The notes beneath the pieces are model-generated. The model did no database searches. It was not told the DNA's origin and was given only the letters and a program-made list of their open reading frames with translations. Shown one piece after another: positions 43,400 to 55,900 of a stretch of DNA of 64,000 nucleotides. Location of the stretch: contig JALRME010000003.1 in the NCBI GenBank assembly GCA_026120035.1, positions 1,054,001-1,118,000 of the forward strand, read 5' to 3'. The stretch is from Coleophoma eucalyptorum (taxonomy: Eukaryota; Ascomycota; Leotiomycetes; Helotiales; Dermateaceae). How positions within the stretch are numbered: position 1 is the first letter of the stretch; every line of letters begins with the position of its first letter. The position numbers and the translations under genes are program-made.

Positions 43400-44509
43400 G
43401 AATGACTTTTTATCTGAATGACGCCTTCATCTCTCGTTGAATTTTGACCACACAATTCTGCTTTGGAAGGCGTCGAGCTTTTGAAATACGACTGCTTCTT
43501 ATTGTCTCTGAAAAAAAAGTAGTTACCAGTGAATATAAAAGGCATAATTGAAGGTCGAAAACAAAAAGAAATAGTAGACGCGTAGGATGACCTCATGTAA
43601 GGGTCGGAGGCAGTCGTGAAGAATGTGCCTATTGCTGGCGGTCTAACTTGTCAATACTGTCTTTTTTCTTATCCAGATATAACAAGATCATATGAGCTAC
43701 GTACTCGTATTTTAGATTTTTGGATGCCTTGGAAATGCGCCGCTTTCTCGTATTGTTGATGGCGGGTGAATGAAAGGCACTGGTCTGAGAAGCCCTTCTC
43801 GCTGACGCAAATCCTTCAAGTCACTCTCTAGGAAACACTTGATCTCTCATCTCAACAAGAAAGCCTTCTAAAAAAATTGAGCCTTGGTTATTTGATAACA
43901 GATAATAAAAGGTGCGTATGTATTTTCAAACGGCGCAATGAGGCCTAAATCTGATAGCAAATCAAGAAATGTAAGCAATCAAAGAGTTGAGTGCAGCTGT
44001 AATTGGGACCTATCATGTTGGGGACATTGCTTTCCATACTTACAAACCCTTTATGGGCCAAGAATTCTTGGTAATTTCTGCGAAGAACTGAAGCTTGTGA
44101 GGAGGAACTACCACACACACAGGAGGAGTACGAGAGATAATACAGAGCATAGCCACCACGAGGACTGAGAACATTTGGCTCACAACCTTGCAGATTTCTG
44201 GAATTCTCGTACTCATTTCGATATCTTGAATGTCCAGACTACCACCAGTTCTGCCAAGAACGAGATAAACTTATCTCATCGCAGCACACGTATGAAAATC
44301 TGGAGAAAATATGAACCGACAACTTAGATTTGAGATGAGCCACTGACCGATAAGTGTCCAGTCTGGCTCAGCTTCTGTATAGCACGTGATCATCTACTAT
44401 CTTATCTTAGCGTGCGGCCCACTATCCGTGCCATTATCTTTTTTCGAGCGAAATTCTTCAAATTCCTCGATATCGACGGTTCCCCACTGCACGACCAGAC
44501 CATATCATA
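43400..44509. promoter_or_regulatory. Divergent intergenic region, DUF5672 gene / ENP1
   Basis: 1.1 kb between two divergent starts with short frames only. No recognisable element besides AT-rich patches. Confidence 0.5.
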
Positions 44510-46020
44510 ATGCCTAAAGCAACAACACCCACAGCGGCTCGCCAAGGGCGGCGGCATAACCCTCTCGAAGACGAATACAACGCGACTACATCTCTGAAAC
44601 AAAAATCCGGGAAACGCAAGTCAAGAGACGAGGATGCTGGAGAGAAATTCGTCGACTCGAAATCATCACGGAAGATTTTGAAGATAGGTCAGGAATTGGC
44701 CGATGAGGATGAGGCAGAGAACCAAGTTGCGAAACCAAACACAGCCTTTGATTTCGAATCGAGGTTTGAGGATGAGGAGGAGGAAGAGCCCTTCGGTGAG
44801 GATGCTGAGGCTTGGGGTGATGAGGATGAGATTGTGGAGGAGATTGAGCTGGCTCCAGATGATTTGGAAGCCTTCAATAAGTTCTTTCCCTCACAGGAAG
44901 ATTCGTTATTGAAGCAAGGTTGGCCGGGTATGGGCGGCGACGAGGAAGAAGAGGGGCCAGGGACGAATCTGGCTGATCTGATCTTGGAGAAGATTGCTGC
45001 GCACGAAGCGGCACAAGCTGCAAAAAACGGAGGGTCAGGAGCTGAACCTGGACCTATAGATGAGGACTACGAAATCCACCCAAAAGTGGTTGAAGTTTAT
45101 ACTAAGTGAGTACGATTCCAGTAAGTGCTTCTGAGACCACGACTAACAGTCCAAGAATCGGTCTTATCCTTTCACGATACAAATCTGGTAAACTACCAAA
45201 ACCTTTCAAGATTCTTCCAACTGTACCACACTGGGAGGACATTCTTGAAATCACACAGCCTGAGAAATGGACGGCCAACGCTTGCTACGAAGCCACCAAG
45301 ATCTTCGTGTCAAGTACACCACTTACTTCACAAAAATTTATGGAACGGGTAATTCTCGAGCGTGTGCGAGAGGATATCCACGAGACCAAGAAGTTGAATA
45401 TTCATTTGTTTAATGCCTTGAAGAAGGGTCTGTACAAGCCAGCAGCGTGGTTCAAAGGATTTCTCTTTCCTTTAGTGGCCAGTGGAACCTGCACACTTCG
45501 AGAAGCCCACATCATCTCAGCAGTTCTTGTTCGAGTTTCCGTCCCAGTTCTGCATTCAGCAGCAGCACTTAAAGGACTCTGCGACATCGCCGCTCAAGAA
45601 TCATCAGCAGGCACTGAGGGAGGAGGTGCTACAAATATCTTCATCAAAGCACTTCTGGAGAAAAAATACGCTCTTCCTTATCAAGTCATTGACGCACTTG
45701 TCTTCCACTTCCTGCGATTCCGCAGTGTCGACCCCGCGAGCGTGCAACCTGGCGAGGTTCCTATGAGTGGAGTTGCTGGATCCAAGGATACCAAGCTCCC
45801 TGTCATCTGGCATCAATGTCTTTTGGCGTTTGCGCAGAGATACAGAAACGATATCACTGAAGACCAGAGAGAAGCTCTGCTGGACCTTCTGCTTACAAAG
45901 GGACATGCACAAATTGGCCCAGAAGTCCGAAGAGAATTGTTGGCAGGCAGAGGCAGAGGTGTGCCGCTCGAACCAGAGGCACCATCCATGGGTGGGGACG
46001 ATACAATGATGATAGATTAG
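44510..46020 (+). CDS. ENP1: Bystin / ENP1, 40S ribosome biogenesis factor
   Basis: A nucleolar protein needed for 18S rRNA processing and 40S export. Exons 44510-45105 and 45156-46020 (50-nt intron ending CCAAG) give 486 aa, close to yeast Enp1 (483). The acceptor at 45155 is preferred over CAG at 45149 because it keeps the spacing of VEVYTKIGLILSRYKSGKLP seen in bystins. The N-terminal third is charged with acidic runs (EDEEEEEPFGED). The bystin domain shows PKPFKILPTVPHWEDIL, WTANACYEATKIF, HLFNALKKGLYKPAAWFKG, GTCTLREAHIIS, PVLHSAAALK, KKYALPYQVIDALVFHFL, PVIWHQCLLAFAQRY, and IGPEVRRELL near the end. The family is unmistakable. Confidence 0.94.
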
Positions 46021-46090
46021 GATTATAGAATTCCACAAGACGCCCACCCTGCTCGGAGTCCGATTTCTCTTGCGTGTTTTCTGTACATGT

Positions 46091-47210
46091 TCAATAAGCT
46101 CCCCAAACTTCCGACTTCTTGAGCTCGTCCTTGTGCGGCTCCATTAGGAATTCCAACCGATCCTCGGTCGTGACCCAACCTTTCCTCTTGGACAATACCG
46201 CATGTTTGATGGTATCGCGCCACTCGCTGAACCAGACATCTTCGCTCTGCACAGCACACCTCCTACCGATCTCTCCTCTCTCCACATCCGCATACGGCCA
46301 TATACTCTTCACCACAGCATATTTTTTAATGCCGGTAAACAAAGACGTTACATTGCTGAAGAAGCGATTCACCTTATCCGGCGATCGGACTGTGACAGTA
46401 CAGTGGGTGGTCGGGAAAGTGACGGTGGTCCGGCCTTTATAGGCCGTGCTTGAGACGAGGGAGAGGATTCTTCCCTCTATATATGAGGTATCCCAATTAG
46501 TGACGCATCGCTCAAGCGAGAACCTATCTCCTGATCAGTCCTCAACACTCTCCATCTTTAAAAATTAAATAGAAGTAACAAAAATAAAAACTGGCGTCAT
46601 ACTGTTTTACCGCGGCGCCTTCTCTACAAAAGCTCTCTACCCATTGCTCCAATGACCTTGCACTGGGACTCTGAGCCTCTTTAATATCACCCCTCCACCC
46701 CATCTCCCCATCCCCAATCACACGCACATAATTCAAGCGGCCCTTGGCACTCTCGGGCACGAGAAAAGTCATCATGTTGATGCGCAGGTCGAAATGCACC
46801 TCGCCATCTTGCTGGCCCAAGATCCGGATCTGAGGCTTGGGCGGCACCGTAGCTAAACTCTTAATGACGCGCTGGAGATCTTCCGGATTGGATGAGTAGG
46901 ATGGATGGGAGCTCTTGAGCGTGGTGTGGTCGGACGACAGCGTGAAGTGCGGGGGGGAATACAGGCGGTAATCTAGATAGGGCAGGCCTGGATAGCGGGT
47001 GACCTGGGAACTTGTGGTCTGTGCTGCTGCTCGGGGGAGTGGAGTTGCTGGGCCGGAATATGGTGGTGGTGTACTCGATCTGTGATCTTCTTCCTCTTGC
47101 TCTTCTTCTCCGGGAGCAGATTGGACGTTGTTGGGATTCGACGGTCCTGCTGTGTCTGAAGGCCGATGGACGGCGTAACTCGCGTCGGAGTATGATTTGG
47201 TACTTGCCAT
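46091..47210 (-). CDS. Conserved protein of unknown function, 346 aa
   Basis: Two exons, 47210-46603 and 46523-46091, join in frame over a 79-nt intron. I do not assign a function. The first roughly 60 residues are disordered and rich in Ser, Pro and Glu (PGEEEQEEEDHRSS). A compact domain begins at RYPGLPYLDYRLYSPP and continues with LATVPPKPQIRILG, HFDLRINMMTFLVP and VRVIGDGEMGW. After the splice come LERCVTNWDTSYIEGRI, TTVTFPTTHCTVTVRSPDK, VNRFFSNVTSLFTGIKKY, and FSEWRDTIKHAVLSKRKGW with VTTEDRLEFLMEP. No signal peptide or membrane segment. From memory, similar proteins occur in other Pezizomycotina, but I cannot name the family. It is convergent with ENP1, 70 nt apart. Confidence 0.75.
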
Positions 47211-48073
47211 AGCCGGGGTTTCTGGCGGTGCTTAGAATTGGATCGCCCTTCACAAAGAGAAGAAAGATTTATCAAGATAAATCTTTATTGAAGAGAGGTT
47301 GACAAAAAAGAAAAGCTGGACGGGCTTGATATCAGCTCAGCCTTGGAAAGGTGGACGACTGATCGACGAGGCTGAATTGAACGGCGGGTGGCGCAGCATG
47401 AGGAGAGGTTGCCTAAATGGCAGGGCTCCTCGTCCGCCAATACAAGCACGAGTTGCCCCTTTCAGTACCTGTACCTCTTTCTGTTTGCGCATCTCCTTGC
47501 TGCCGGACATAACCACTGATTGTTGAGCTGGTCTCCAGCTTGCGTCATCCTCTGACTGCCATCGAGATAGGACACGATCGATGCCTTTGCTGGGGGGGGG
47601 AAGGACTTAGACAAGGTGGGAGGGGAATATCTTCTCCAAAACTTGGGCTTGAAAGAATACAACACAGTTTTGAACTCATCCAACATCCAACAAGAGTCAC
47701 ATCCAACACTACAGGCCAGGAGCATAACCAGGATGTGGAAGCGAGCATCGCCAACCGAGTAGCATCTCCTAGTAGCATCTCCTAGTAGCATCTCCTAGTA
47801 GCATCTCCTAGTAGCACGTACCATATCGCAAGCTACTTCATTATCTTTGCTGATACTCATCCATCCAAACTACAGCTGTTAAATGATCGAGCTGATTTAA
47901 TCTAACGGGCTCTTTCCTGAACACAGTTCTATGCATCCTTCGTGGCAAGGTAAGAAGATATTTATATTCCACAACTCGGAAATCTCAGCTATCTGGAGTG
48001 GTATGACTTAAACGTCCTTGATCATGATCTGCACGATTGTTATCATGATTCATAACCCACTTCTCATCTACAA
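47211..48073. other. Intergenic region with a 13-nt tandem repeat
   Basis: About 860 nt with no supported gene. It contains the promoter of the unknown gene, a G-run at 47592-47600, and the tandem repeat described separately. Confidence 0.5.
47758..47816. repeat. 13-nt tandem repeat (AGTAGCATCTCCT), about 4.5 copies
   Basis: Four identical 13-nt units at 47758, 47771, 47784 and 47797 plus a partial fifth. Perfect identity suggests recent slippage and likely polymorphism. Confidence 0.92.
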
Positions 48074-49641
48074 CTACTGAACACAGCAAACCTGAATCTC
48101 CCAATCCATCGAACTCGTCTTACCACCACCACCACCACCACCACCACCACCATTCCTACCACGACGCCTACGACGCCTAGGTCTCACCCCAGTATCCCCA
48201 TTCGCGGGTGCATGCCTGCTGGACCAAGCACTTGGAAACATAGTAGGCGGATTAGGACCGAGGACCTCAATAGCATTAATATCCAAGTCACCAATCCTGT
48301 TCGCTGTTGCCGTGCCCCAAACCGAAGCCAAAGCAGCCTGGGTCCTCATTTGCAGTTCCTCCGTGCCGGGCCTCAGCAACGGCTCGCGCATCATGCATTC
48401 CATCACCAGCGCTTTGAGCGTGGCCGAGTAATTTGTCTCTTGTTCAACCCGGATGCCGTGCGTGTAGCCTCCATGTAGACGGTCGCTGAGTCCGGACAGA
48501 GATGCGTTCCGGGGTACTTGGTGGTCGTAGTGGCGGGTTTTGAGCATTAGTTGGTAGATTATCATGCCGACCTGGAAGATGTTGGAGCAGGTGCCGTGGT
48601 AGGGCTGGTCGATTTGGACGCGTTTGTCTTGACGGAAATTCTCCTTGGGAGTGAATCAGTTTTGATAGTCTCTATCCCTTTCTTTTTGATCTGTGGACTT
48701 TTTGGGGTCTAATATCTGGGTGTGTATGCTTGGAAGGGGCCGTACAAGAAACATGAACTTACGGGTGGAGCAAGCGCTACTGCTCCTCGTTGGTAGTATT
48801 GCATGTGCATCTGAGGATCCTTTGGGACTTCTTGCGCTTCGCCAAAATCCGCAATCTTGAAAATGGGCAATCTGGGGTGGTCGGGATCTCGATATCCAAT
48901 GAGGACTGTAACCTCTGGTCAGCAAGCTATTCTTCATACGCAGATCTCACCCGAGAAGTATGGAAATGCTTACCATTATCAATCTTAATACTATAGCCGT
49001 TGAGATCAGTACATATTCGCCTCATAACCAGAAGGCATTGAAAGCAAAAGCTTCAAGAAAGAAAGCGGGAGTTAAACATACTCAAAATGCACCAACTCAC
49101 TATCCATGCCCCGATTCGTCCCAAGCTCCTCACTCCCACGATCCAACGCGCTCAGCGCACGAGCAAGGCAGTAAAAGACACTCCAGATATACTCCTCCTC
49201 GATACTCCGCTCCCCACCCCTCCTCCGAATCATCTTGCTCAAGTCCCCACCGGGGCAATGCTCGAGATAGATCCGAACGACATTCCGGTGGTTATAGCGG
49301 TCCCGTCGCGGGGCGCCATACTGCCTCACGAGATGCTTGCAGCGCAGCCGGCTCAAGCGCTCGAGGAGGATGCCCTCGACGGTAGAGCGACGCTCATTAC
49401 CGTCCTCGTCGTAGTCGACGTCGGCCTGCTTGACGACGACCTCCTTGACCATGCGTGCGCTGTGGGCATGGCGCCCGCGCGCGCTGTAGCGCCAGAGGCC
49501 GGCCACGCCGTAGCTGCCGGAGCCGAGCACGCGCACGCCTTGCCAGCTGCCACCCAGCCGGTGTGCCCAGGTTGCTTCGCTGGCGAGCCAGGCTTCTCGC
49601 GCTCGGCGAGTCCAGTATATCGCGCCGTTGTTGGGATCCAT
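48074..49641 (-). CDS. Fungal serine/threonine protein kinase with 17-nt micro-exon
   Basis: A protein kinase of 429 aa. Exons are 49641-49082, 48990-48974 (17 nt), 48905-48763 and 48643-48074; introns are 91, 68 and 119 nt. The start at 49641 gives MDPNNGAIYW and is preferred because the upstream frame has no domain. Kinase motifs: Gly-loop VLGSGSYGVAGLW, ATP Lys in KEVVVKQADVDY, LLERLSRLRCKHLVRQYGAP, and IYLEHCPGGDLSKMIRR in the hinge. The catalytic loop is spliced as VHFDIKIDNVLIG, with HFD in place of HRD, and DFG is in FKIADFGEAQEV. The activation region ends near RGAVALAPPENF, and the C-lobe has SNIFQVGMIIYQLMLK. A basic stretch and a poly-Gly run encoded by (ACC)10 end the protein. It is likely active; pathway unknown. 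Confidence 0.85.
48122..48151. repeat. (ACC)10 trinucleotide microsatellite in coding sequence
   Basis: Ten ACC units on the plus strand, read as GGT codons on the minus strand, encode the poly-Gly run near the kinase C-terminus. Trinucleotide steps preserve frame. Confidence 0.95.
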
Positions 49642-50287
49642 AGTCGTGTGTTTCGTGTGTGCACGCTCTCTTTTGCTATGATGGTGCAGAGGATGAGGAT
49701 TGGAAAGGGCGACAGGCAATATCGAGTTCGGATTCTTTGTCGTAGAAATGGTTGATATATAAAGAAAGATGTGCAACGAAACCCATGCGGGAATTGGATA
49801 GTCGTCCGCATTAGGGCTGTAACCGTGCTCGGCAAACAAAGAGCAAAGAAACAAAGAGAGCAGATTTCAGTAGCTTAGTGGTATGGGAAACCAGAAATCT
49901 GGTTATACTATTCGGAGGTCATTAGTCATTGCACGCTGTATTCCAAAGCACTGCTAGATCGCAAAGCACTCTTTGCGGTTGGGTAGTAAGTACCATTTAG
50001 TTGCGGTTGAAAACCAAGAAAGTTAAGCGAGCAGAATTGCAACATAAGGTACCGGATCACTACACGACAGGTGCGAGGAAGACACTCTCCGAACATCCTC
50101 CACAACTTCTAGAATGCATCAGATCGTAAATTTCATATATTGAAGGGTATCCATAAAGTGCCTAGTGTACAGAAAACGCCTCGCTGTAACCTAAAATAAA
50201 TGCCACCTTTTCCAAATACGAAGACGTGCCGCTCTTCCAATGCTCCTTTCTTCGAAGTTCCAATACACCAAGATTGTTCGTGTATAT
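49642..50287. promoter_or_regulatory. Intergenic region upstream of the kinase
   Basis: About 650 nt between the kinase start and the 3' end of the SH3 gene, both on the minus strand. No further gene was seen. A tRNA-like D-arm string near 49871 does not fold into a tRNA. Confidence 0.5.
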
Positions 50288-52927
50288 TCATTCACGGCCT
50301 CTCCAGCTGCTGCTTGTACTGGCGACCTCCAAGCCTGGTTGAGGAGGTGGTCTTGTTAAACCAGCAATCATACTCCCACTGCTCCCATTACTTCTAATAC
50401 TAGCCGATCTCTCCACTCTGCTGCTCGTCGGTCGTCTATAAGGTATACTAAAGCTGGTCATCCGGGTCCGGAGTGAACTCGGACTTGTAGAATGGTTAGG
50501 TTCACCGTTCGCTTCTCTCAAATTTTCTACAAAGGCAGCGGGGAAAAGTCCCCATTTGCCCTTGCTGGATTGTCCACTCCAGCACCAATGATCTACGAAA
50601 GTATAGCCAATGTTGGTAACCCTTTCGCCTTTGGACAGCTTTAACCATCCGCCATCTTTTGCATCTTTCGGTTTGAAGTCCCATTTAGCCGTCGCTACGA
50701 GTTGAGATTGCGGGGCCATTAGCGCGGGCTCGCTTGGTATCTCAAGCATGACTGCTGATACTGGAAACGACCCTTTTTGGCCATCGTGGTACCCAGTACA
50801 CCATTCACCTTTGAATTTGCCAGGAAATGTTATTCCTACTATTCGAGCGCCGGATGCAAAGTGAAGGGTTTGATTTCCTTCTGGGTCGACCGAAGTAGAA
50901 TGCTTATTTTTAGGATGGTGAGTAGTTGAAGCATACGCTGCTGCGCGGGTCGCAACCTTTTGAGAAATCTCAGCTAGACAATATTCGGACTTTGTAGGAA
51001 TTGAGGACGGAAAATGAAGATCGAAATCGAGCATCGTTGGAGGTTGAGCCCCGTAAACTACCGTGACACCTCGTACAACTGGAAGTGGGCGTGGATGCGT
51101 TGCAAGATGACGGAAGAAACTGGTGACTGAAAAGAATATTGTGGCGTCGTGTTCCTCGATCGTTTTACGTTCTTCAACACAGAAAATGCAGGCATACACA
51201 GGATCGTCCACGGAATTTGTTTTTAGGTGGCATTTTGTTATGAAGCGTTGTCGCCATCTGATACCACAATTTCCGTAAATGCCGGCTCCTGTCAATAATT
51301 AGTTCCTTTCTGATACTGATGAGCCAGGATTCCCTTACTGTCCATATTTTCATCCTTTTCGACGTCTTTATACCCAACTTCATATGAACATTTGATGCAT
51401 CTTGCTGATATTGTAGCACTATAATGACCCTACACGACTTGTCAGAAAATAATGGTACCTCTAAAGGATAAGTCCGCAGAAACTTACAGAAGGTCTCTTG
51501 ACTATCTTGAATCCTGGGTCTCCTCTCACTATTGCTCTTGCTCCCTCGCAGAACCCACCGAATCTGTAAAAGGACGCATCATGTCGAATAAAATAGTCGA
51601 TAGATTTGATAGATGCCGTAGGTGTTGGTGGACCTAACACTGGGTTTGCGGCTTGATCTTCATCGAATGGTATCAAACCACTTCTGTCATCGACTTGGTG
51701 TGCAACCTCCAAACCGTCCTCGACACCGTGTCCAAAACCTGGAACATGTAACATTGTTGCTATTGGGCTCCAATCTGGACCAGCCCGATGATGCTCACTC
51801 GATGGTAGGCTCAGAGGAAGGGAAGCTCGAAGTCCGAAGAGTGACTCTTGACTAGTGGTGCTATCATGTCTTGGTTTCTCGGGTATATCATGAAGCAAGG
51901 AACTTGTTCTTGAGCTCCTAGTATCGTGCGATGTCTGACTCTGATCTCTAACCATGGCAGTCGAAAACGAACTCCCACTAAGTCTTGAAGCATCCACCGG
52001 ACTAGAAGTCATATTCATAGGACCGAGAGGAGGTGATATCGGCGATGGACCGGTGTACTGATTTTCAGAAATAGACCCAATTGAAGATTGTCTTCTTTGG
52101 TCCATCCAGAACAACCGTGATTGCCGCCGCTTCTCTAACCACTCATCGTTCGCACTGAGCCTGTGATTAACAATTTCGGTGGGGATAAATGGAGGCAATG
52201 GTGCATCAAGAGGTGAGACATCTCCAGAACGTATTTGCATAGGACTAACTGCAGTACTTGTGGTAGTTGTATTAATCATTGGAGTGCTCTCGAGATCCCA
52301 CGGGCTCTTCGGTTTCGGGGGCTCCGGTAGCTGAACTTCTGGGACGGGTTTTCGTACTACAGGTGGAGGCATAGACTCATTTGGAGAAATCCCTCTGACA
52401 CTGCTCAATTGGGCTCTGTCAGTACTTTCTGCTTTCTGATTGTTAATTTGCGAAAGTTGGCTTTCCAGAGTATCGAAAATAGCCATGCAAGCTGCAGAAG
52501 ATATCTGCGATTGCGATTGTATCTCAACGAAGTATTTCGATTCGAAATTTTCTGACTCGTCCTCGAAATCCGGACAGTCATTTATTCGGTCGATGAGCTC
52601 GATTCGGACATCTTTTAGTTGGCTCAGATAGGATTCTATTTCTGTGAGCGTATGCTTGCAAATACAAACTTGAAAGTACGTACTATCCTCACCCAAGAGT
52701 TTGGTGTACGGGTCCCCAAATGCTGCCACGCCCTGAGTGTAGGCATCATGAACAGCCTTAGCATCCCGCTCGAGAGCCTTCTGTAACGTTTTGGTTGATT
52801 CGGAGATTTCGAGGGCTTTCGCAGATGAAGCCTCGTCTGCAGATCTCGAAGCCCTCTTCGCAAGCTTTATACCGTTATCGAATGCCTTGAGAATGCTCTT
52901 AACCGGAGCAATAATGTCGTCGGCCAT
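50288..52927 (-). CDS. SH3-domain protein with Cys-rich zinc-binding-like middle
   Basis: An 843-aa intracellular protein. Exons are 52927-51488, 51429-51339 and 51288-50288, with introns of 58 and 50 nt. Residues 1-170 form a helical N-domain (MADDIIAPVKSILKAFDNG) of a type common at the front of fungal signalling proteins. About 170-450 is disordered and Ser/Pro-rich. The spliced middle has paired cysteines: ARCIKCSYEVGYKD, GNCGIRWRQRFITKCHL and YACIFCVEERK. They could form a zinc site or may only be structural. Two SH3-like folds follow: HFASGARIVGITFPGKFKGE with WCTGYHDGQKGSFPVSAV, and LVATAKWDFKPKDAKD with WCWSGQSSKGKWGLFPAAFV. The tail is basic and Ser-rich. Likely a scaffold; partner unknown. 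Unspliced frames would split it into two apparent genes. Confidence 0.8.
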
Positions 52928-55900
52928 GATCGTTGGCGAGATGCCGATCAGGGATCCCGCTGTCGCGATCCCAGCCTTACGGACTCGAGTGTGGGGAACA
53001 GTGCTGCTGGCGAGTTACGGCGACGACTTTCAATTTAATTCGGGATCTTCGTAGCACCCATAAAAGGATTGTTTACCAGAGGTACCTCGAAGATGTAGAG
53101 TCGCATGCGACAAGGAAAGAGATGAGAGGGGTGAGATGAGATGAGGTGACAGATGTGACCAATACTGAAGATATGCGAGCGGCTCAAGAGCATCCTGGGC
53201 TTGGCCGGGGCCCATCAGGATGGAGGGCGCCTGGATAGACGAGGGAGGGAGGGTCCATCTTGCTGCCTGCAGTTCCCGATAGGAAATGTAGTCCTGACCA
53301 AGGCGCCCAGTCGCCCAGTCGCCCTAGGGCAGTACAGAAGGCTGTGTCCCCCGTCCGCGTTGGGAGGAGGCCTTGGTGAGGTTTAGGCGTGTCGGCCGCC
53401 AGCGCAGCGAATGGGAAGGGCGCCTCTCGCGAAGACGCACACGTGGAAGCAAGCTCGTTGGCTTGATGGTTTACGAAGTATGCACTGTTGAACTGCAACA
53501 TGCGCCCGGTGCGCCAGATTTGCCAGATGTGGTGACCGATATCTTGGTGAGGCATTTCAGATATCTGCTCCACATCCCGCGATCCGATGGCCACCTCTTC
53601 GCGATGGGTGTACGAAAGTGTACGTGAAGCTTGACGAAGCGACCTTGGAGAGGGTGTCTTCCCTCCCGCGCGAAGCTGGTCAAGCCGCTGAGATACGACC
53701 TAGCACCTCAGGCAAAGAAGTAATGGAGCACGTGTAAATGACATACAACATACATACTGGGCTGCAGTAGCGATGGCGGCCCCCTTAACTCTCTAGTTTA
53801 GCACCAACCTCTCCCCCCCCCCACCCCTTCTCTATCCCATCTCCGAATTAGCGATGTCTCCCGCAGAATTGTCACCCCCCGGGCCTGCTAGCGGGCGTCA
53901 AGTGGTCTGGTTTAAGATGGGGGGATGAGGTTCATGGTCAGTGCTATGCCATTTAACTTCACGCCAGCTACTGCAGGAGGTCGTTGAGTTGAAGAGCCAT
54001 CTCACACAAGTGGATAACTAGGTGTCCTTATTGCAACTGTACTCGTTGGTCAGATAACGGTCTCCGATGGACTCGCGGGGGACAGTGCCAACCTTACATA
54101 CCTGCATTTCCTTATCTTGGGGCTGGCCGAAGGACTTTCAGAACATTGTGAGTCAACTGCTAACAGGAGCTATAGCTAAGACATCCCCTAACAATGTCAA
54201 GAGAAGATGTGAGTGTCAACCTAGGTAGGTATGGATACTGCATGCGGTAGAAAACGATCATAGGGCAGCAAAGGTAAGCTGGCATCTGCAGGATGGAAAC
54301 GCGATAGGTGAAGTAAGTTGTCAGAATGGCATTACAATCTCTCTTGAAACCCAACATACCCCGAGGCACTAAGCTACCACGCAATTCATGAAGATCCACC
54401 AGGTCACCGCTCTTTACAGCAGAGATGAAGTTGGCAACCTTAACTCAACAGCATGGCAAGCCTTATCGAAGCCAAACCCTTGAAGGTTTATATCACACTA
54501 CTAAACTCAGTACTTACATCCCGCCCCCACAGATCGAGAGGCCCAGCTAATAGAGCTCAACGGAACCAGAGCCCATGTCCAAGCGGCCGCCAGGAACAGA
54601 CTCGGGGTAATCGGAACACATTTCTCGCAAATTGTTGTGCAAGGTGGTGAGTTCTAAGCCTACGGTCAAAGAGCAGCGAAGAACGAGCTTCAAATGGAGA
54701 GAAGAATCTGTTGCGCAGGAATAGATTGTCAATAATGCTGGTCATCATCCAAGATGCCCAGATTAATTAATATTACACAGCAATCCAAAGGTGAAGTACA
54801 TAATTTTAGCTAACACGCGACCAAAAGAAAAAAAATATGAGGCTTGGGAAGGAATGTCAAGAGATCCGTACCAGATCCGGTGGCTAGCAAATTCAGTCAG
54901 TCAACTCTCCCCCACTGGCACCAAGGCCAGTCCGGTATGTCCACAAACTCAATCAATCACTCACCCAAACTGCATCACTCGCCTATCCAATCTGGAAGGA
55001 ATACTCGAAGCTATATCCATGATTCACGTCGGCGAGGACATCTCATATGCATCACTGTTCATAACCACCCAGGCAAAGGTTCCTTCCTCTTCCCAACATA
55101 GTTTACACATAGGCGCCACACACAAACTCAAGCACCCAGCAACCCTTACCCCAGCATCGCTATATGGCATGGCAGTGGCTATTACTTTGCCCTCCGCGAA
55201 CAGCACAGATTACGGCGACCATACAGGATTTTATAAAGCTGGATCCCAAAGACCTTCGGTCTGGACCATTGTACAAGTCAGCAAGCCATATTCGAGATGG
55301 ATAAGCAAATGCCTGGACGGTTGGTGCCGTGGCCGGTCTGTTGTTTAAAGTTAGCTAAGGGAGTCAACACTTTCGGAATGAGAAGATGATGGTGCTCATG
55401 ATCGAGTAATACATTAGAGACGAACCATTACTAGGGCTGATATTTAGACTAGAAAAAAAAATCTAACAAACCAAGACCAGTGGCATAAGCCCAACACACA
55501 CTCACCTCATATGCCAAGCGGGAGTGGCATTGACACTCGCATGCTCAATGCTAGGTGCGACGAACCATCTCCTTCCCTACCTCGCTCAGCTTACGTCAAT
55601 GCAAAGTCTAAACCAATACCATCATCGCTCTCTCATGAATCATCATAGTCGTGTCACAGGAGAAACAACCAAAGCAAATCATATTCCCTGGTAGGGAGTT
55701 GATCAGAAATCCAAAGTACAAATGAAAGGCGTTGACCTACCCTGGGTTGCACTTCGCAGCCAATAACTGTGCTCGCTTACGGTGCCAAAAGTCGGTCCAG
55801 CAATAAATAAGTCCATTATATGCTGCTGACCCGAGGAAGCGCCAGAGCAACACTATCGCACTCGCAAAAGATATATGGAACGAAAGAGTATTGTTTGCGA

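Noticed and set aside
49087..49755. A 222-codon frame on the plus strand.
   Set aside because: It is antisense to the kinase exon, whose motifs and splicing are clear. GC-rich composition keeps the opposite frame open.
49861..49925. A tRNA-like string (tagcttagtggtat) upstream of the kinase.
   Set aside because: It resembles a D-arm, but no T-loop (GGTTCGA-type) or closing acceptor stem follows at the right distance.
54791..55348. A 185-codon plus-strand frame in the large intergenic region (first ATG at 54854).
   Set aside because: No recognisable domain, no convincing upstream promoter, and composition like the surrounding non-coding DNA. It could be an orphan gene, but I cannot support it.
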